A DNA stretch of 64,000 nt from Lachnospiraceae bacterium (GCA_022510615.1 JAFLTC010000009.1:1-64000); one strand, 5' to 3'. Positions 36,094 through 44,746 are shown, counted from the stretch's first letter. Numbers and translations are program-made. The notes: generated by a model from the letters alone, not told the origin.

Positions 36094-36249
36094 TTATCTG
36101 CAAAGTTCAATGCAATCTGCACTCGTAAGTAAAATCTGTTCCAGATTCTCCGCCTCCATAAAATATACCGGCATTTTCTGACCGTACGGGTCAGAAACAA
36201 AAAAATCTGGCAGAGTCAGATGACCTCTGCCAGATAATGGTTGTTTCAC
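36094..36249 (-). CDS. Possible 51-aa ORF ahead of the giant-protein operon
   Basis: A GTG at 36249 (AGGA four bases upstream) opens 51 codons: VKQPLSGRGHLTLPDFFVSD, then PYGQKMPVYFMEAENLEQIL and a tail ending DCIELCR. Composition is protein-like with no rare-residue clusters. The first codons cover the terminator hairpin at 36206-36234, so the frame could instead be fortuitous, or only the downstream 26-codon part from ATG 36174 may be used. A leader peptide or small first gene of the operon are both possible. Confidence 0.35.
   Translation of the reverse strand: MKQPLSGRGHLTLPDFFVSDPYGQKMPVYFMEAENLEQILLTSADCIELCR
36199..36234 (-). terminator. Intrinsic terminator after the 524-aa secreted protein gene
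   Basis: A perfect 10-bp stem, TCTGGCAGAG (36206-36215) with CTCTGCCAGA (36225-36234), has a 9-base loop. On the minus strand it is followed by seven T (36199-36205). It lies 50 bases after the stop at 36285. A second, 8-bp stem (TTCTGACC/GGTCAGAA, 36176-36196) follows directly. Confidence 0.8.
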
Positions 36250-36284
36250 TTATCCTATATAATTCACTTTACCACGGCACAGTA

Positions 36285-37853
36285 TTACTTACTAATCCTG
36301 ACTTTTTTCGCGCTGGAATATTTTCCATACACTATATTTTCTTTTGTATCAATTCCGTAAGCACGTACCTTAACATAACATGCTTTTTTCTTCTTAAGCG
36401 CTTTCAGTATTACTGTGTTTTTCTCTGTGGTAATCGTTTTACTATTCTTGTTCAAACTCTTTTTCGTGCCATAAAGAACTTCATATCCGCTGGCATTACT
36501 GAGTTTTTTGAATGTTAGCTTTGCTTTTTTACCCTTCTTGTTTTTTAATGAGGTAATGGTTACCTTTCCAATCTTAATCTTTTTCCCTGTCTGTGCGACG
36601 CTGCTTTTTGATTTCCCGGTCTTTACGGGAGCCGTCACCGTTACATTGCTGTCTTTTTTTTCGGCTTGCTCTACAACACTCTCGCCGCCTTTTTTTCCGG
36701 GTTCCGCCGCAACACTCTCGCTGTCTTTGGTCCCGGATTCTTCTGCGATGCTCTCATTACCACTCTTGCTTCCGGTATCCGCATCATTGCTTGTAGTGGT
36801 AGATTTCCCCTTGTCTTTTATGGAAATGGTAGCTACCGCAGAAGCTGTTACCAATTTACTGGTAGGGAAAGTAGCTTTAATATCTACCGTATACTTACCC
36901 GGATTTACATAGGTTGGTGGAACTGTCGAATCCTCCCATGTATTACTCGATTCGTTGAGGTAATGATAACTCAGGGAGTATTCATCCTCCGCCATACCGG
37001 CAACAGAAACCTGCGAGGCATCAATTCCGTGGCTCTCACCATCGTAATCAGCAGAAACCGTAAACCTTCCACCATCCAACAAACTCTGGTCCACTCTGAT
37101 TTCTCTGGAGAGAATCCATGTTCTTACCGGCTCCGCTTCCACATAATAAAACTCGTCAGCGTCATCGTCCTTGAACAATTCATAAACCGTGACATCATAG
37201 CCGCCGATATCCTTAATCATACCGTCCTGACAAACCAGTGTTTTTTCCTGTTCGGTATAGATTTTAAATCTCATAACGGATGGCATTTCTGCCGTTGTCT
37301 TATATGGTTTCCCGTTCTTGTAAAGAATCGGTGGCTCCGGCAGTGACCAGACATAGCCGCCGGTATAAATTTTGCTTACGCCCCTCGCCACCAGCTTGTA
37401 TTCCTCCGGAGATTGATAGGCTACTGAAAATTCCTGTGCCTTCGAATACTCTCTCTCTCCGGTAGACGTCTTGCGGAAAGCATAGACCGTATATCCTAAA
37501 CCAAAAGGAAGTACATAGTCCTCATACCGGTTTTCAAATACACCGGAGGTGAGGGTCAGCTCTCCGTTTTTCATAATGCGCGCGCCCGCAGAGGTACCAT
37601 CCACATCTATAACCAGATAGTATTCTCCATCCGTGCCGCCGGAGGCCTTAAAGGTTACTTTATCACCGGGCTTGACTTTGCCATCTGTAAGACCTGTGAT
37701 TTCAAGAGTAATCGGTGTATCCACCTCTTTCGTAATCCCAGCCTCTTCCGGCGTTCCCTTATTATTCACGCTTGCCTGTGCCGGTGCTGCTGCCACCAAA
37801 GCCATAACCAGTGCCAACGCCAGAAAACGTTTTATTTGCCTGCCCTGTTTCAT
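36285..37853 (-). CDS. Secreted protein with Lys-rich fibronectin-like C-terminus
   Basis: About 522 residues. I use the ATG at 37853, where AGGAGG is 7 bases upstream; the ATG at 37859 is only one base from it. Residues 1-28 form a signal peptide ending near AQA. Residues 40-350 look like two or three immunoglobulin-like beta domains (EITGLTDGKVKPGDKVTFKA). Residues 360-420 are a low-complexity Ser/Glu/Lys linker. The C-terminal 95 residues (TFKKLSNASGYEVLYGTKKS) match a fibronectin III-like fold very rich in Lys. No sortase signal is present; the basic C-terminus may hold the protein to the wall. Function unknown. Confidence 0.75.
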   Translation of the reverse strand: MKQGRQIKRFLALALVMALVAAAPAQASVNNKGTPEEAGITKEVDTPITLEITGLTDGKVKPGDKVTFKASGGTDGEYYLVIDVDGTSAGARIMKNGELTLTSGVFENRYEDYVLPFGLGYTVYAFRKTSTGEREYSKAQEFSVAYQSPEEYKLVARGVSKIYTGGYVWSLPEPPILYKNGKPYKTTAEMPSVMRFKIYTEQEKTLVCQDGMIKDIGGYDVTVYELFKDDDADEFYYVEAEPVRTWILSREIRVDQSLLDGGRFTVSADYDGESHGIDASQVSVAGMAEDEYSLSYHYLNESSNTWEDSTVPPTYVNPGKYTVDIKATFPTSKLVTASAVATISIKDKGKSTTTSNDADTGSKSGNESIAEESGTKDSESVAAEPGKKGGESVVEQAEKKDSNVTVTAPVKTGKSKSSVAQTGKKIKIGKVTITSLKNKKGKKAKLTFKKLSNASGYEVLYGTKKSLNKNSKTITTEKNTVILKALKKKKACYVKVRAYGIDTKENIVYGKYSSAKKVRISK

Positions 37854-37997
37854 AGGCATTCCTCCTTTATTAGTCAGTCAATGATATTTAATTTTATATA
37901 GTTACTATTAGTATATATTACTTACTATAGGAAGTCAAACTTTTCTCCACCAGAAATCATGATGCTGTTGACACATACAAAAGCATAACTGTCACAC

Positions 37998-38125
37998 AAC
38001 GAAAGAGATACTCTCCAATCAGTGAGAACCTTTAACGCAAAAGCGTTACCTGGGAGGTAAGCCCAAAAGTTTAACTTTTAGGCTTACCTCACTTTTGAGT
38101 TCGATTGGATGGTATCCCTTTCGTT
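37998..38125. repeat. Compound palindrome downstream of htpG
   Basis: Outer arms of 23 bases (37998-38020 and 38103-38125; AACGAAAG...CCAATC against its inverse) match with about four differences. Inside are AACGC-AAAA-GCGTT (38034-38047) and a near-perfect arm pair GAGGTAAGCC/GGCTTACCTC (38054-38090) extended by AAAAGTT/AACTTTT. The 128-base block could be a palindromic mobile repeat or a structured RNA. It sits 23 bases after the htpG stop. It is not a simple terminator because no T run follows. Confidence 0.6.
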
Positions 38126-38147
38126 CCTAATAACTGTTTCGCTTCTA

Positions 38148-40181
38148 CTATTTCGCCAACAGCATCATAATTTCATTACTTCTCTCAATAAACTCCGTCA
38201 TCTTATCTGCCTCCAACGGGCGGTGACTGATTAACGCCAAATCATACAGCTGTTTACAGAACAGCTCCGTCTTATCACCGTCCTTATGTTCCAGTACATA
38301 TTTGACAAGCTCATTATTGGCATTCAGCACAAGGGTCAGCCCCATATCCGGCATATCCATGCCGCCCATGCCATTGGCCGTATACATTTTCATCATATCC
38401 TGCATTCTTCTCGTCTGCTCGGACATCGTTATCATAGAAGAAACCTTTTCGTTTTTCAGCTTTTCTACCTTGACTTCCAGCTCTTCTTTTCCCAATGCTT
38501 TTTTGAAAATCTCAGTGAGGGTCTCAGTATCTGCTTTCAGCTTTTCTTCATCTCCATCTTCTTTGAAGGCCTCTGTCAAATCCGCATCAATCCGCTGGAA
38601 CAGCACATCGTCATCTCCTGCCTCCAGTGCCGATACAAAAGGCTGGTCAATGTTATGAAGAAGAACGACCGCATTCATATTCTGCTCTCTGAACATATTA
38701 ATGTACTGACTCTGCTGCTGCAAATCCGTAACATAATATACTGTTTTCTTTGGCGGTTCCTTCGGCTCGGCATCCTTTTCCTCCTCGCCTTCTTCTACCA
38801 CCTCTGCCTCGACTTCCGGCTCCGGCAGCGTATCCAGATATTCGGAAAGAGTACTGTATTTTTCATCCAAATCCTTGAACAGTACATACTCCTTCATCTT
38901 TTCCTTAAATTTTTCATCCTTTAGGCAGCCAAATTTAATAAACGGACTGATATCATCCCAGTACTTCTCATAGTTCTCCCTGTCGGTCTTGCACATACCG
39001 GACAGCTTGTCTGCCACTTTCTTTGTAATGTAGTCTGAAATCTTTTTCACAAAGCCATCGTTTTGCAGTGCACTACGACTGACATTCAGCGGTAAATCCG
39101 GACAGTCGATGACACCTTTCAATAACAGGAGAAATTCCGGAATCACCTCTTTGATATTGTCGGCAATAAACACCTGATTGTTGTACAGCTTAATCATCCC
39201 CTCGATCTGCTCATACTCCAGATTTACTTTCGGGAAATACAAAATACCTTTCAGGTTAAACGGATAATCCATATTCAGATGAATCCAGAACAAAGGCTCC
39301 TTATAATCGCGGAATACCTTGCGGTAGAACTCCTTGTACTCCTCTTCACTGCACTCATTTGGATGCTTTGCCCAAAGAGGGGTCGTGTCGCTGATGGACA
39401 CCGGACGTTTCAGAATCTTTGTCTTTTTCACCGGCTCTTTTTTCTCACCGTCCTCAGCATCCTCTTTCGGCTCCTCTGTAATTTCCTCGATAACCGTATC
39501 TTCTTCCGTCACTTCCTCACTCGGAATCGTTTCGTATTCCGGCTCAGCTCCGGCCTTGGTAAGGAAAATTTCCACCGGCATAAAGGAACAATATTTATCC
39601 AACACCTCACGCACACGGTATTCATTGGCAAATTCATAGCTGTCCTCATTCAGGTGCAGAATAATTTCCGTACCTACCGTATCCTTATCACTGGCTGACA
39701 TTTCAAAGGTAAGTCCGCCGTCGGACTCCCAGTGAACTGCCTCAGCACCATCCTGATAGGATAAGGTATTAATTTCCGCTGAATCTGCCACCATAAATAC
39801 AGAATAAAAGCCCAGACCAAAGTGACCGATAATCTGCTCATCATTTGCTTTGTCTTTATATTTTTCAAGAAAATCTGCTGCACCGGAAAAAGCAATCTGG
39901 TTAATATATTCCTTTACTTCCTCCGCCGTCATTCCCAGACCATTATCCGTAATAGTAATCGTCTTTTCCTCCGGATTTACCAGCACATCAATTTTAGCCT
40001 TGTAATCCTCCGGCAGACCTGTCTCGCCGATCATCTCCAATTTCTTTAATTTCGTAATAGCGTCGCAGCCATTACTGACTACTTCGCGAATAAAAATGTC
40101 GTGGTCCGAATACAGCCATTTTTTTATAATGGGAAATATATTCTCCGAATTAATTGCTAAATTCCCCTGTTCTGTTTTCAT
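38148..40181 (-). CDS. htpG: Chaperone HtpG (Hsp90)
   Basis: About 677 residues. The ATP-binding N-domain shows NLAINSENIFPIIKKWLYSDHDIFIREVVSNGCDA, DNGLGMT and QIIGHFGLGFYSVFMV. The middle domain carries LPLNVSRSALQND, the segment with the catalytic Arg. The C-terminal dimer domain follows. An acidic insert lies between N and middle domains (EEDTVIEEITEEPKED). The ATG at 40181 has GGAGG 8 bases upstream; the longer frame to 40268 would run back through the promoter. It refolds or stabilises client proteins in the cytosol. CIRCE upstream points to HrcA heat-shock control. Confidence 0.95.
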   Translation of the reverse strand: MKTEQGNLAINSENIFPIIKKWLYSDHDIFIREVVSNGCDAITKLKKLEMIGETGLPEDYKAKIDVLVNPEEKTITITDNGLGMTAEEVKEYINQIAFSGAADFLEKYKDKANDEQIIGHFGLGFYSVFMVADSAEINTLSYQDGAEAVHWESDGGLTFEMSASDKDTVGTEIILHLNEDSYEFANEYRVREVLDKYCSFMPVEIFLTKAGAEPEYETIPSEEVTEEDTVIEEITEEPKEDAEDGEKKEPVKKTKILKRPVSISDTTPLWAKHPNECSEEEYKEFYRKVFRDYKEPLFWIHLNMDYPFNLKGILYFPKVNLEYEQIEGMIKLYNNQVFIADNIKEVIPEFLLLLKGVIDCPDLPLNVSRSALQNDGFVKKISDYITKKVADKLSGMCKTDRENYEKYWDDISPFIKFGCLKDEKFKEKMKEYVLFKDLDEKYSTLSEYLDTLPEPEVEAEVVEEGEEEKDAEPKEPPKKTVYYVTDLQQQSQYINMFREQNMNAVVLLHNIDQPFVSALEAGDDDVLFQRIDADLTEAFKEDGDEEKLKADTETLTEIFKKALGKEELEVKVEKLKNEKVSSMITMSEQTRRMQDMMKMYTANGMGGMDMPDMGLTLVLNANNELVKYVLEHKDGDKTELFCKQLYDLALISHRPLEADKMTEFIERSNEIMMLLAK

Positions 40182-40221
40182 CACGATAACCTCCATTCCA
40201 TTTCTGTGTTCTATACAGAAT

Positions 40222-40250
40222 ATCATAATACCCCTTTTACACAATGTCAA
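40222..40250 (-). promoter_or_regulatory. Sigma-A promoter of htpG
   Basis: On the minus strand TTGACA (40245-40250) and TATGAT (40222-40227) are spaced by exactly 17 bases, about 40 bases ahead of the start codon. The CIRCE operator lies directly upstream of the -35 box. Confidence 0.85.
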
Positions 40251-40257
40251 GAAAAAA

Positions 40258-40284
40258 TTAGCACTCATTCAAGATGAGTGCTAG
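40258..40284. promoter_or_regulatory. CIRCE operator (HrcA binding site)
   Basis: TTAGCACTC at 40258-40266, nine spacer bases, then GAGTGCTAG at 40276-40284. This is the CIRCE consensus with one mismatch in the last base. HrcA binds this element and represses heat-shock genes in Gram-positive bacteria. It overlaps the last codons of the upstream gene (stop at 40265). Confidence 0.95.
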
Positions 40285-40726
40285 TAATTTCATTTTTCTG
40301 TATAAATTTCAGGCAGTTTTCGTCCCATTCTATCTTCTTTTCCTTGTCCAGGGAAAACTCTTTTTGCATATAACCGGTAAATACAATGAGTTCTTCCTTT
40401 TCATATTGTATCCGCAGGGAACCGCAATCTCCATTTTCCATGTAATGACAAAAATCGATTCGCAATTTTTCCGGCGTTTTCTTTCCCTTTATGAGAGAGA
40501 AAATATATGGCTTCAACTGCTGCCACGTGACAATTTCCGGCACATCCGTTTTTTCCTGTTCTCTTCGTTCCTCTGTGTCAAACCATTCCGGATGAAGTTT
40601 TCCGCCTGCATGGAACGTGACAAAGGTCGTCACTTCACATTCACTGACATGAAACCGGTCAAACATGTCGCCGGCAAACAGCCGCGCCATAAATTCCTTT
40701 ATATTTTCAATTCTAAGTGCAATCAT
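40265..40726 (-). CDS. Conserved-looking protein of unknown function (DUF5721-like)
   Basis: About 153 residues, soluble, with no signal peptide. The start MIALRIENIKEFMARLFAGD and the WQQLKPYIFSLIKGKKTPEK stretch recall a small Firmicutes family that I know as DUF5721; function unknown. The ATG at 40726 is preceded by AGGAGG at a rather long 13 bases; an ATG nine codons earlier has none. Its last seven codons form part of the CIRCE operator of htpG. Confidence 0.6.
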   Translation of the reverse strand: MIALRIENIKEFMARLFAGDMFDRFHVSECEVTTFVTFHAGGKLHPEWFDTEERREQEKTDVPEIVTWQQLKPYIFSLIKGKKTPEKLRIDFCHYMENGDCGSLRIQYEKEELIVFTGYMQKEFSLDKEKKIEWDENCLKFIQKNEITSTHLE

Positions 40727-40814
40727 TCCGTATAAAAATCCTCCTAACTGCAAATACTATTACCGTTCCTAGACAATTATGCTTTGCCGCACAGGCGGCA
40801 GAACGGAGGTTATT

Positions 40815-41006
40815 ATGCGAGCTGACGAACAGACCTACAAAAATGTAGCAAAGCACTGCAGTTCTTATGCGATGAAAGACTGTTGCAGCTGTACGAATAA
40901 AACAGGGGACACCGATGTCTCCTGCACAACCTGCAAACATTTTACTTCCGATAAGCACTGTGCTTTGGACTTATTTGACCCTATCGTAGAAAATCACAAG
41001 TTTTAA
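40815..41006 (+). CDS. Small Cys-rich protein (63 aa)
   Basis: The ATG at 40815 follows GGAGG by 5 bases. The product MRADEQTYKNVAKHCSSYAM carries seven Cys in CCSCTN, VSCTTCKHF and HCALD spacings, which suggests a metal- or Fe-S-binding knuckle. It has no signal peptide. It is transcribed convergently with the GlgX-like gene; their 3' ends overlap by four bases. Function unknown. Confidence 0.65.
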   Translation: MRADEQTYKNVAKHCSSYAMKDCCSCTNKTGDTDVSCTTCKHFTSDKHCALDLFDPIVENHKF

Positions 41007-42823
41007 TTCGTTTTCCGGTCAGTCTTATCTGACCGGTTACATACGCTCTCAAATACGACGATAGAACGGGGTGCCAGTTTATATTCTCCCCGATGTAACT
41101 CTTTTTTATCCCCGCCGGACGTATCTAAAACAACCGTCCACTCCTGTTTTCCATTCACATTCGGCAAAAAGAAATCATGGTCGTCCCAGTGAAAATTAAA
41201 GGCAAAATACAGACTGGTTGACTCAAAATAACTGCCACAGTACAAAATCCCCAGTTCCCGACTGTAATAGGAAAAATCTATCACCCACGGTTCCCTTCCG
41301 TGGCAGGAAACATCCGGTGCTCCCATACCATTTCTGTCTATTCCCATAAGATTATTCAACTGATGATACAGAGGATGCTTCTTGCGAAAAGCAAGAAGTT
41401 GTTTGACGAAAGCAAACGTCTCTTTATTTTTTTCCAGCAGACGCCAGTCCAGCCATGTCGTCAGATTATCCTGGCAGTAGGCATTATTATTTCCCTTCTG
41501 GGAGTTTCCAAACTCATCTCCGGCTAACAACATCGGCACCGCCATTCCAAGCAGCAGCATGACAAGGGCATTTTTTTCCTGCTTATCCCTCATACGCAAT
41601 ACCGGTTTTCGCCTCGTGGTTCCCTCCACACCACAGTTCCAGCTGTAGTTATACTCTGTCCCGTCCTGATTTTTTTCCCCATTCGCCTCATTGTGCTTCA
41701 CATCATAGGAAATCAAATCCCGCAGCGTAAATCCATTGTTCTGGGTTATATAATGAATCACGCCGATTCCCTGTCTCTGCTCCCGAAAGCGATGATAAAA
41801 TTTCTCCACCTGACCCTCATCACTTTTCAAATAGCGTCTCGCATCCACTAAAAAGCCGTCATTCATTTCAAAAAGTCTCTCTCTGCCGACTCTCTCCGGG
41901 TGTTCTGCCCAGCTGTTTCCCAAGAGCATGACATGAGAAAGTACCGGATCATTGTAGAGCCAGTCCATGTTCATGCAGTCCTGATTAATGCGGAATCCAT
42001 CTACATGAAAATGCAAGGCATAATATCGCAGACAATGTAAAATAAATTCCGGTGTCTGTCCGACAAAATACATATCCAGTATCAGATTCATGCCATTTCG
42101 GTGGAGATCATACACTAACTGTTGAAAATCCTTGCAGGGATTTTCCCCCGGTGTGGCATATCCTGCCTTTGGGGCAAAATAAAAGGCTTCCTCCGCATAT
42201 CCCCAGTAATTTATTTTCTTTTCTCCCTTTTCATTTACTTCCTCCATATATTCATTAAATTCATAAACCGGAAGTAAAAGCAGAGTATTAATTCCCAGTT
42301 TTTTTAAGTACGGAATTTTTTCCCGCATACCGGAAAATGTGCCGGGTGCCTTTACACCGGAGCTGGAATGTCTCGTAAACCCTCTCACATGACACTGGTA
42401 CAGCACCATCTCATTCTTTTTCAGCCGTTTCCACCTTTCTCCGCCCCAGTCGAACTCATCAAACACAAAACGTGCTCGGACCTTTCCCTTTTTCTTCCCA
42501 AAGCGCTCTCTTCCGACAACAGCTTTGGCATAAATATCCTGAATCTGTTCACCACCGGAAACAAAGTCGTATTCCAGACCATTTAGCTCCTCCCACACAT
42601 TCTCCCCGGACAAGAGAACGGAAAAAATATCCTCCATCCCTTCTTTTCTCATGGAATACATTTTTATTTTATCCAGCCGCTTTCCCGCCCGGTATAAACG
42701 CAGATTACAATCTGCTGCCTGTGGACACCAGATCGTAATCTGTACCTGATTATTTCCTTTTTTTGTTACTCCCAGAGGAAATGCGGTTCCCTTTTTAATT
42801 TGTATGTGCTCTGATAATGCCAT
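41003..42823 (-). CDS. GlgX/isoamylase-like GH13 protein lacking catalytic residues
   Basis: 606 residues: an N-terminal CBM48-like domain, a GH13 barrel with GlgX-type landmarks (NYWGYAEEAFYFAP, KHNEANGE, NYSWNCGVEG, LLAGDEFGNSQKGNNNAYCQD) and a C-terminal beta domain. Where active enzymes have DVVYNH, GFRFD, AEPWD and the HD of region IV, this protein has DMYFVG (near 251), GFRIN (near 276), GNSWA (near 301) and TQNNGF (near 362). The nucleophile, acid/base and third acid are all replaced by Asn. The loop between strands 3 and 4 is also shortened. It is probably a non-catalytic glycogen-binding relative. Confidence 0.85.
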   Translation of the reverse strand: MALSEHIQIKKGTAFPLGVTKKGNNQVQITIWCPQAADCNLRLYRAGKRLDKIKMYSMRKEGMEDIFSVLLSGENVWEELNGLEYDFVSGGEQIQDIYAKAVVGRERFGKKKGKVRARFVFDEFDWGGERWKRLKKNEMVLYQCHVRGFTRHSSSGVKAPGTFSGMREKIPYLKKLGINTLLLLPVYEFNEYMEEVNEKGEKKINYWGYAEEAFYFAPKAGYATPGENPCKDFQQLVYDLHRNGMNLILDMYFVGQTPEFILHCLRYYALHFHVDGFRINQDCMNMDWLYNDPVLSHVMLLGNSWAEHPERVGRERLFEMNDGFLVDARRYLKSDEGQVEKFYHRFREQRQGIGVIHYITQNNGFTLRDLISYDVKHNEANGEKNQDGTEYNYSWNCGVEGTTRRKPVLRMRDKQEKNALVMLLLGMAVPMLLAGDEFGNSQKGNNNAYCQDNLTTWLDWRLLEKNKETFAFVKQLLAFRKKHPLYHQLNNLMGIDRNGMGAPDVSCHGREPWVIDFSYYSRELGILYCGSYFESTSLYFAFNFHWDDHDFFLPNVNGKQEWTVVLDTSGGDKKELHRGEYKLAPRSIVVFESVCNRSDKTDRKTN

Positions 42824-42933
42824 CTACCTAAATCCCTTCTGTATTTTCACAGCCCTTTGCTGCCAGTCACGTTTCCAATATGTTTCATTATACAGAAAGA
42901 TAGGGAAAGTAACAATATTTATTTTAAAAACTC

Positions 42934-42961
42934 TTGCAATATTGCTGATTTTTAGTAAAAT
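42934..42961 (+). promoter_or_regulatory. Promoter of the ABC-F gene
   Basis: TTGCAA (42934-42939) and TAAAAT (42956-42961) are separated by 16 bases, about 60 bases ahead of the ATG at 43020. They lie inside an upstream extension of the frame, which supports the shorter start. Confidence 0.6.
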
Positions 42962-43019
42962 AGACGTAGTTGTTCGGCATTTAATGCTGCCTATTTATAA
43001 AATCAGAAAGGATGTAACT

Positions 43020-44630
43020 ATGATACAGGCAAGTAATGTTTCTTTAAGATTTGGCAAAAAGGCTCTCTTTGAGGAGGTCAATATAAAATTTACCGAAGGG
43101 AACTGCTATGGCATAATCGGTGCCAACGGCGCGGGAAAATCTACATTTTTAAAGATTTTATCCGGCGAATTGGAGCCTACCAGCGGAGAAATCAGCCTCG
43201 GACCGGGCCAGCGTTTGTCCGTTTTAGAGCAGGACCACTTTAAATATGATGCCGATGTGGTGTTAGATACGGTAATTGCCGGCAATCAGCATCTCTATGA
43301 TATTATGAAAGAAAAGGATGCTATCTATGCCAAGGAAGATTTTTCCGAAGAGGATGGTATGCGTGCCAGTGAACTGGAAGCAGAATTTGCCACCATGAAC
43401 GGCTGGGAAGCGGAGGCAGATGCCGCTACCTTGTTAAACGGACTTGGTATTGACACAGATGTCCATTACAAAGTAATGAGCGAACTGCCGGATACCGACA
43501 AGGTTAAGGTTCTCTTAGCCAGAGCTTTATTTGGGAATCCGGATATTCTTTTACTGGATGAGCCTACCAACCATTTAGATTTGGATTCCATTCGCTGGCT
43601 GGAGGAATTTTTAATTGACTTCGAAAACACAATTATTGTTGTGTCACATGACCGCTATTTCCTGAATAAGGTCTGCACCCACACTGTCGATTTAGATTAC
43701 GGCAAAATGCAGATATATGCCGGAAACTATGATTTCTGGTACGAGTCCAGTCAGTTGATGATAAAGCAGATGAAGGAAGCCAATAAAAAGAAGGAAGAAA
43801 AAATCAAAGAGCTGCAGGAATTTATCCAGCGGTTTAGTGCCAACGCTTCCAAATCAAAGCAGGCTACTTCCCGTAAGCGTGCCCTGGAAAAAATTGAACT
43901 GGATACATTGCGTCCTTCCAGCCGGAAATATCCTTATGTGGATTTCAAGCCGGAGCGGGAAATCGGCAACGAGGTACTGACGGTAACAAATCTCTCCAAG
44001 ACCATCGATGGGGAAAAGGTGTTAGACAACGTTTCCTTTACGGTGGGGCATGATGACAAGATTGCCTTCGTGGGTTCCTATGGCATTGCCGCCACAACAC
44101 TTTTTCAGATTTTATCCGGAGAAATGGAGCCGGATGAGGGAGATTATAAATGGGGTATTACCACATCTAACTCCTACTTTCCAAAGGACAACACAGAATA
44201 TTTTGACAGCAACGACACAATCGTAGACTGGCTTATGCCATTTTCACCGGAAAAAGATGCTACCTTTGTACGAGGCTTTTTAGGACGTATGCTCTTTAAG
44301 GGCGAGGACGGCTTAAAGAAAGTCAACGTCCTTTCCGGTGGTGAGAAGGTCCGTGTCATGCTCTCAAAAATGATGATGCTTGGCTCCAACGTGCTTATGC
44401 TGGATGAACCGACAAACCACCTGGATATGGAGTCCATTACCTCTGTCAATAACGGATTGATTAAGTTCCCGGGTGTTGTACTGTTTACTTCTCAGGACCA
44501 CCAGTTTATACAGACCATTGCCAATCGTATTATCGAATTTACGCCAAATGGCATGATTGATAAGGTTACTACCTATGATGAATACCTTGACAGCGATGAA
44601 ATGGCCAGAAAACGTCAGGCACTGAGCTAA
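43020..44630 (+). CDS. ABC-F family ATPase with one degenerate ATP site
   Basis: 536 residues, two ABC domains and no membrane segments. GAAAGGA lies 8 bases before the ATG. NBD1 has an intact Walker A (GANGAGKST) and Walker B (LLLDEPTNHLD) but its signature is LPDTDKVKVLL instead of LSGGQ. NBD2 has a normal signature (LSGGEKVRVML) and Walker B, but its Walker A reads GSYGIAATT, without the Lys. Between them is the charged linker of ABC-F proteins (about 240-310). The family acts on the ribosome as translation factors or antibiotic-resistance proteins. Size and layout resemble YbiT. Confidence 0.9.
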   Translation: MIQASNVSLRFGKKALFEEVNIKFTEGNCYGIIGANGAGKSTFLKILSGELEPTSGEISLGPGQRLSVLEQDHFKYDADVVLDTVIAGNQHLYDIMKEKDAIYAKEDFSEEDGMRASELEAEFATMNGWEAEADAATLLNGLGIDTDVHYKVMSELPDTDKVKVLLARALFGNPDILLLDEPTNHLDLDSIRWLEEFLIDFENTIIVVSHDRYFLNKVCTHTVDLDYGKMQIYAGNYDFWYESSQLMIKQMKEANKKKEEKIKELQEFIQRFSANASKSKQATSRKRALEKIELDTLRPSSRKYPYVDFKPEREIGNEVLTVTNLSKTIDGEKVLDNVSFTVGHDDKIAFVGSYGIAATTLFQILSGEMEPDEGDYKWGITTSNSYFPKDNTEYFDSNDTIVDWLMPFSPEKDATFVRGFLGRMLFKGEDGLKKVNVLSGGEKVRVMLSKMMMLGSNVLMLDEPTNHLDMESITSVNNGLIKFPGVVLFTSQDHQFIQTIANRIIEFTPNGMIDKVTTYDEYLDSDEMARKRQALS

Positions 44631-44653
44631 TTTCAGGCTTCCATCGGTGAAAC

Positions 44654-44681
44654 TTGACAACTTCCTGCCGTTTATTATAAA
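44654..44681 (+). promoter_or_regulatory. Promoter of the CorC/CNNM-type gene
   Basis: TTGACA (44654-44659) and TATAAA (44676-44681) are spaced by 16 bases and lie 66 bases before the TTG start. No clear terminator separates it from the ABC-F gene. Confidence 0.65.
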
Positions 44682-44746
44682 ATGACTGTAATCACAATCA
44701 ACTAAGACCCTTAAAATATGTTAGAAAGAATAGGAGATGATGATTT

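Noticed and set aside
38286-38924. 212-codon open frame on the plus strand
   Set aside because: It lies wholly opposite htpG, has no ribosome site, and its product is a composition-biased mirror of the htpG codons.
40182-40268. 29-codon upstream extension of HtpG
   Set aside because: It would cover the promoter and most of the CIRCE operator. The ATG at 40181 has GGAGG at the right distance.
42804-43019. 72-codon upstream extension of the ABC-F gene
   Set aside because: It would read through the promoter at 42934-42961. The ATG at 43020 has a proper ribosome site and gives the usual family length.
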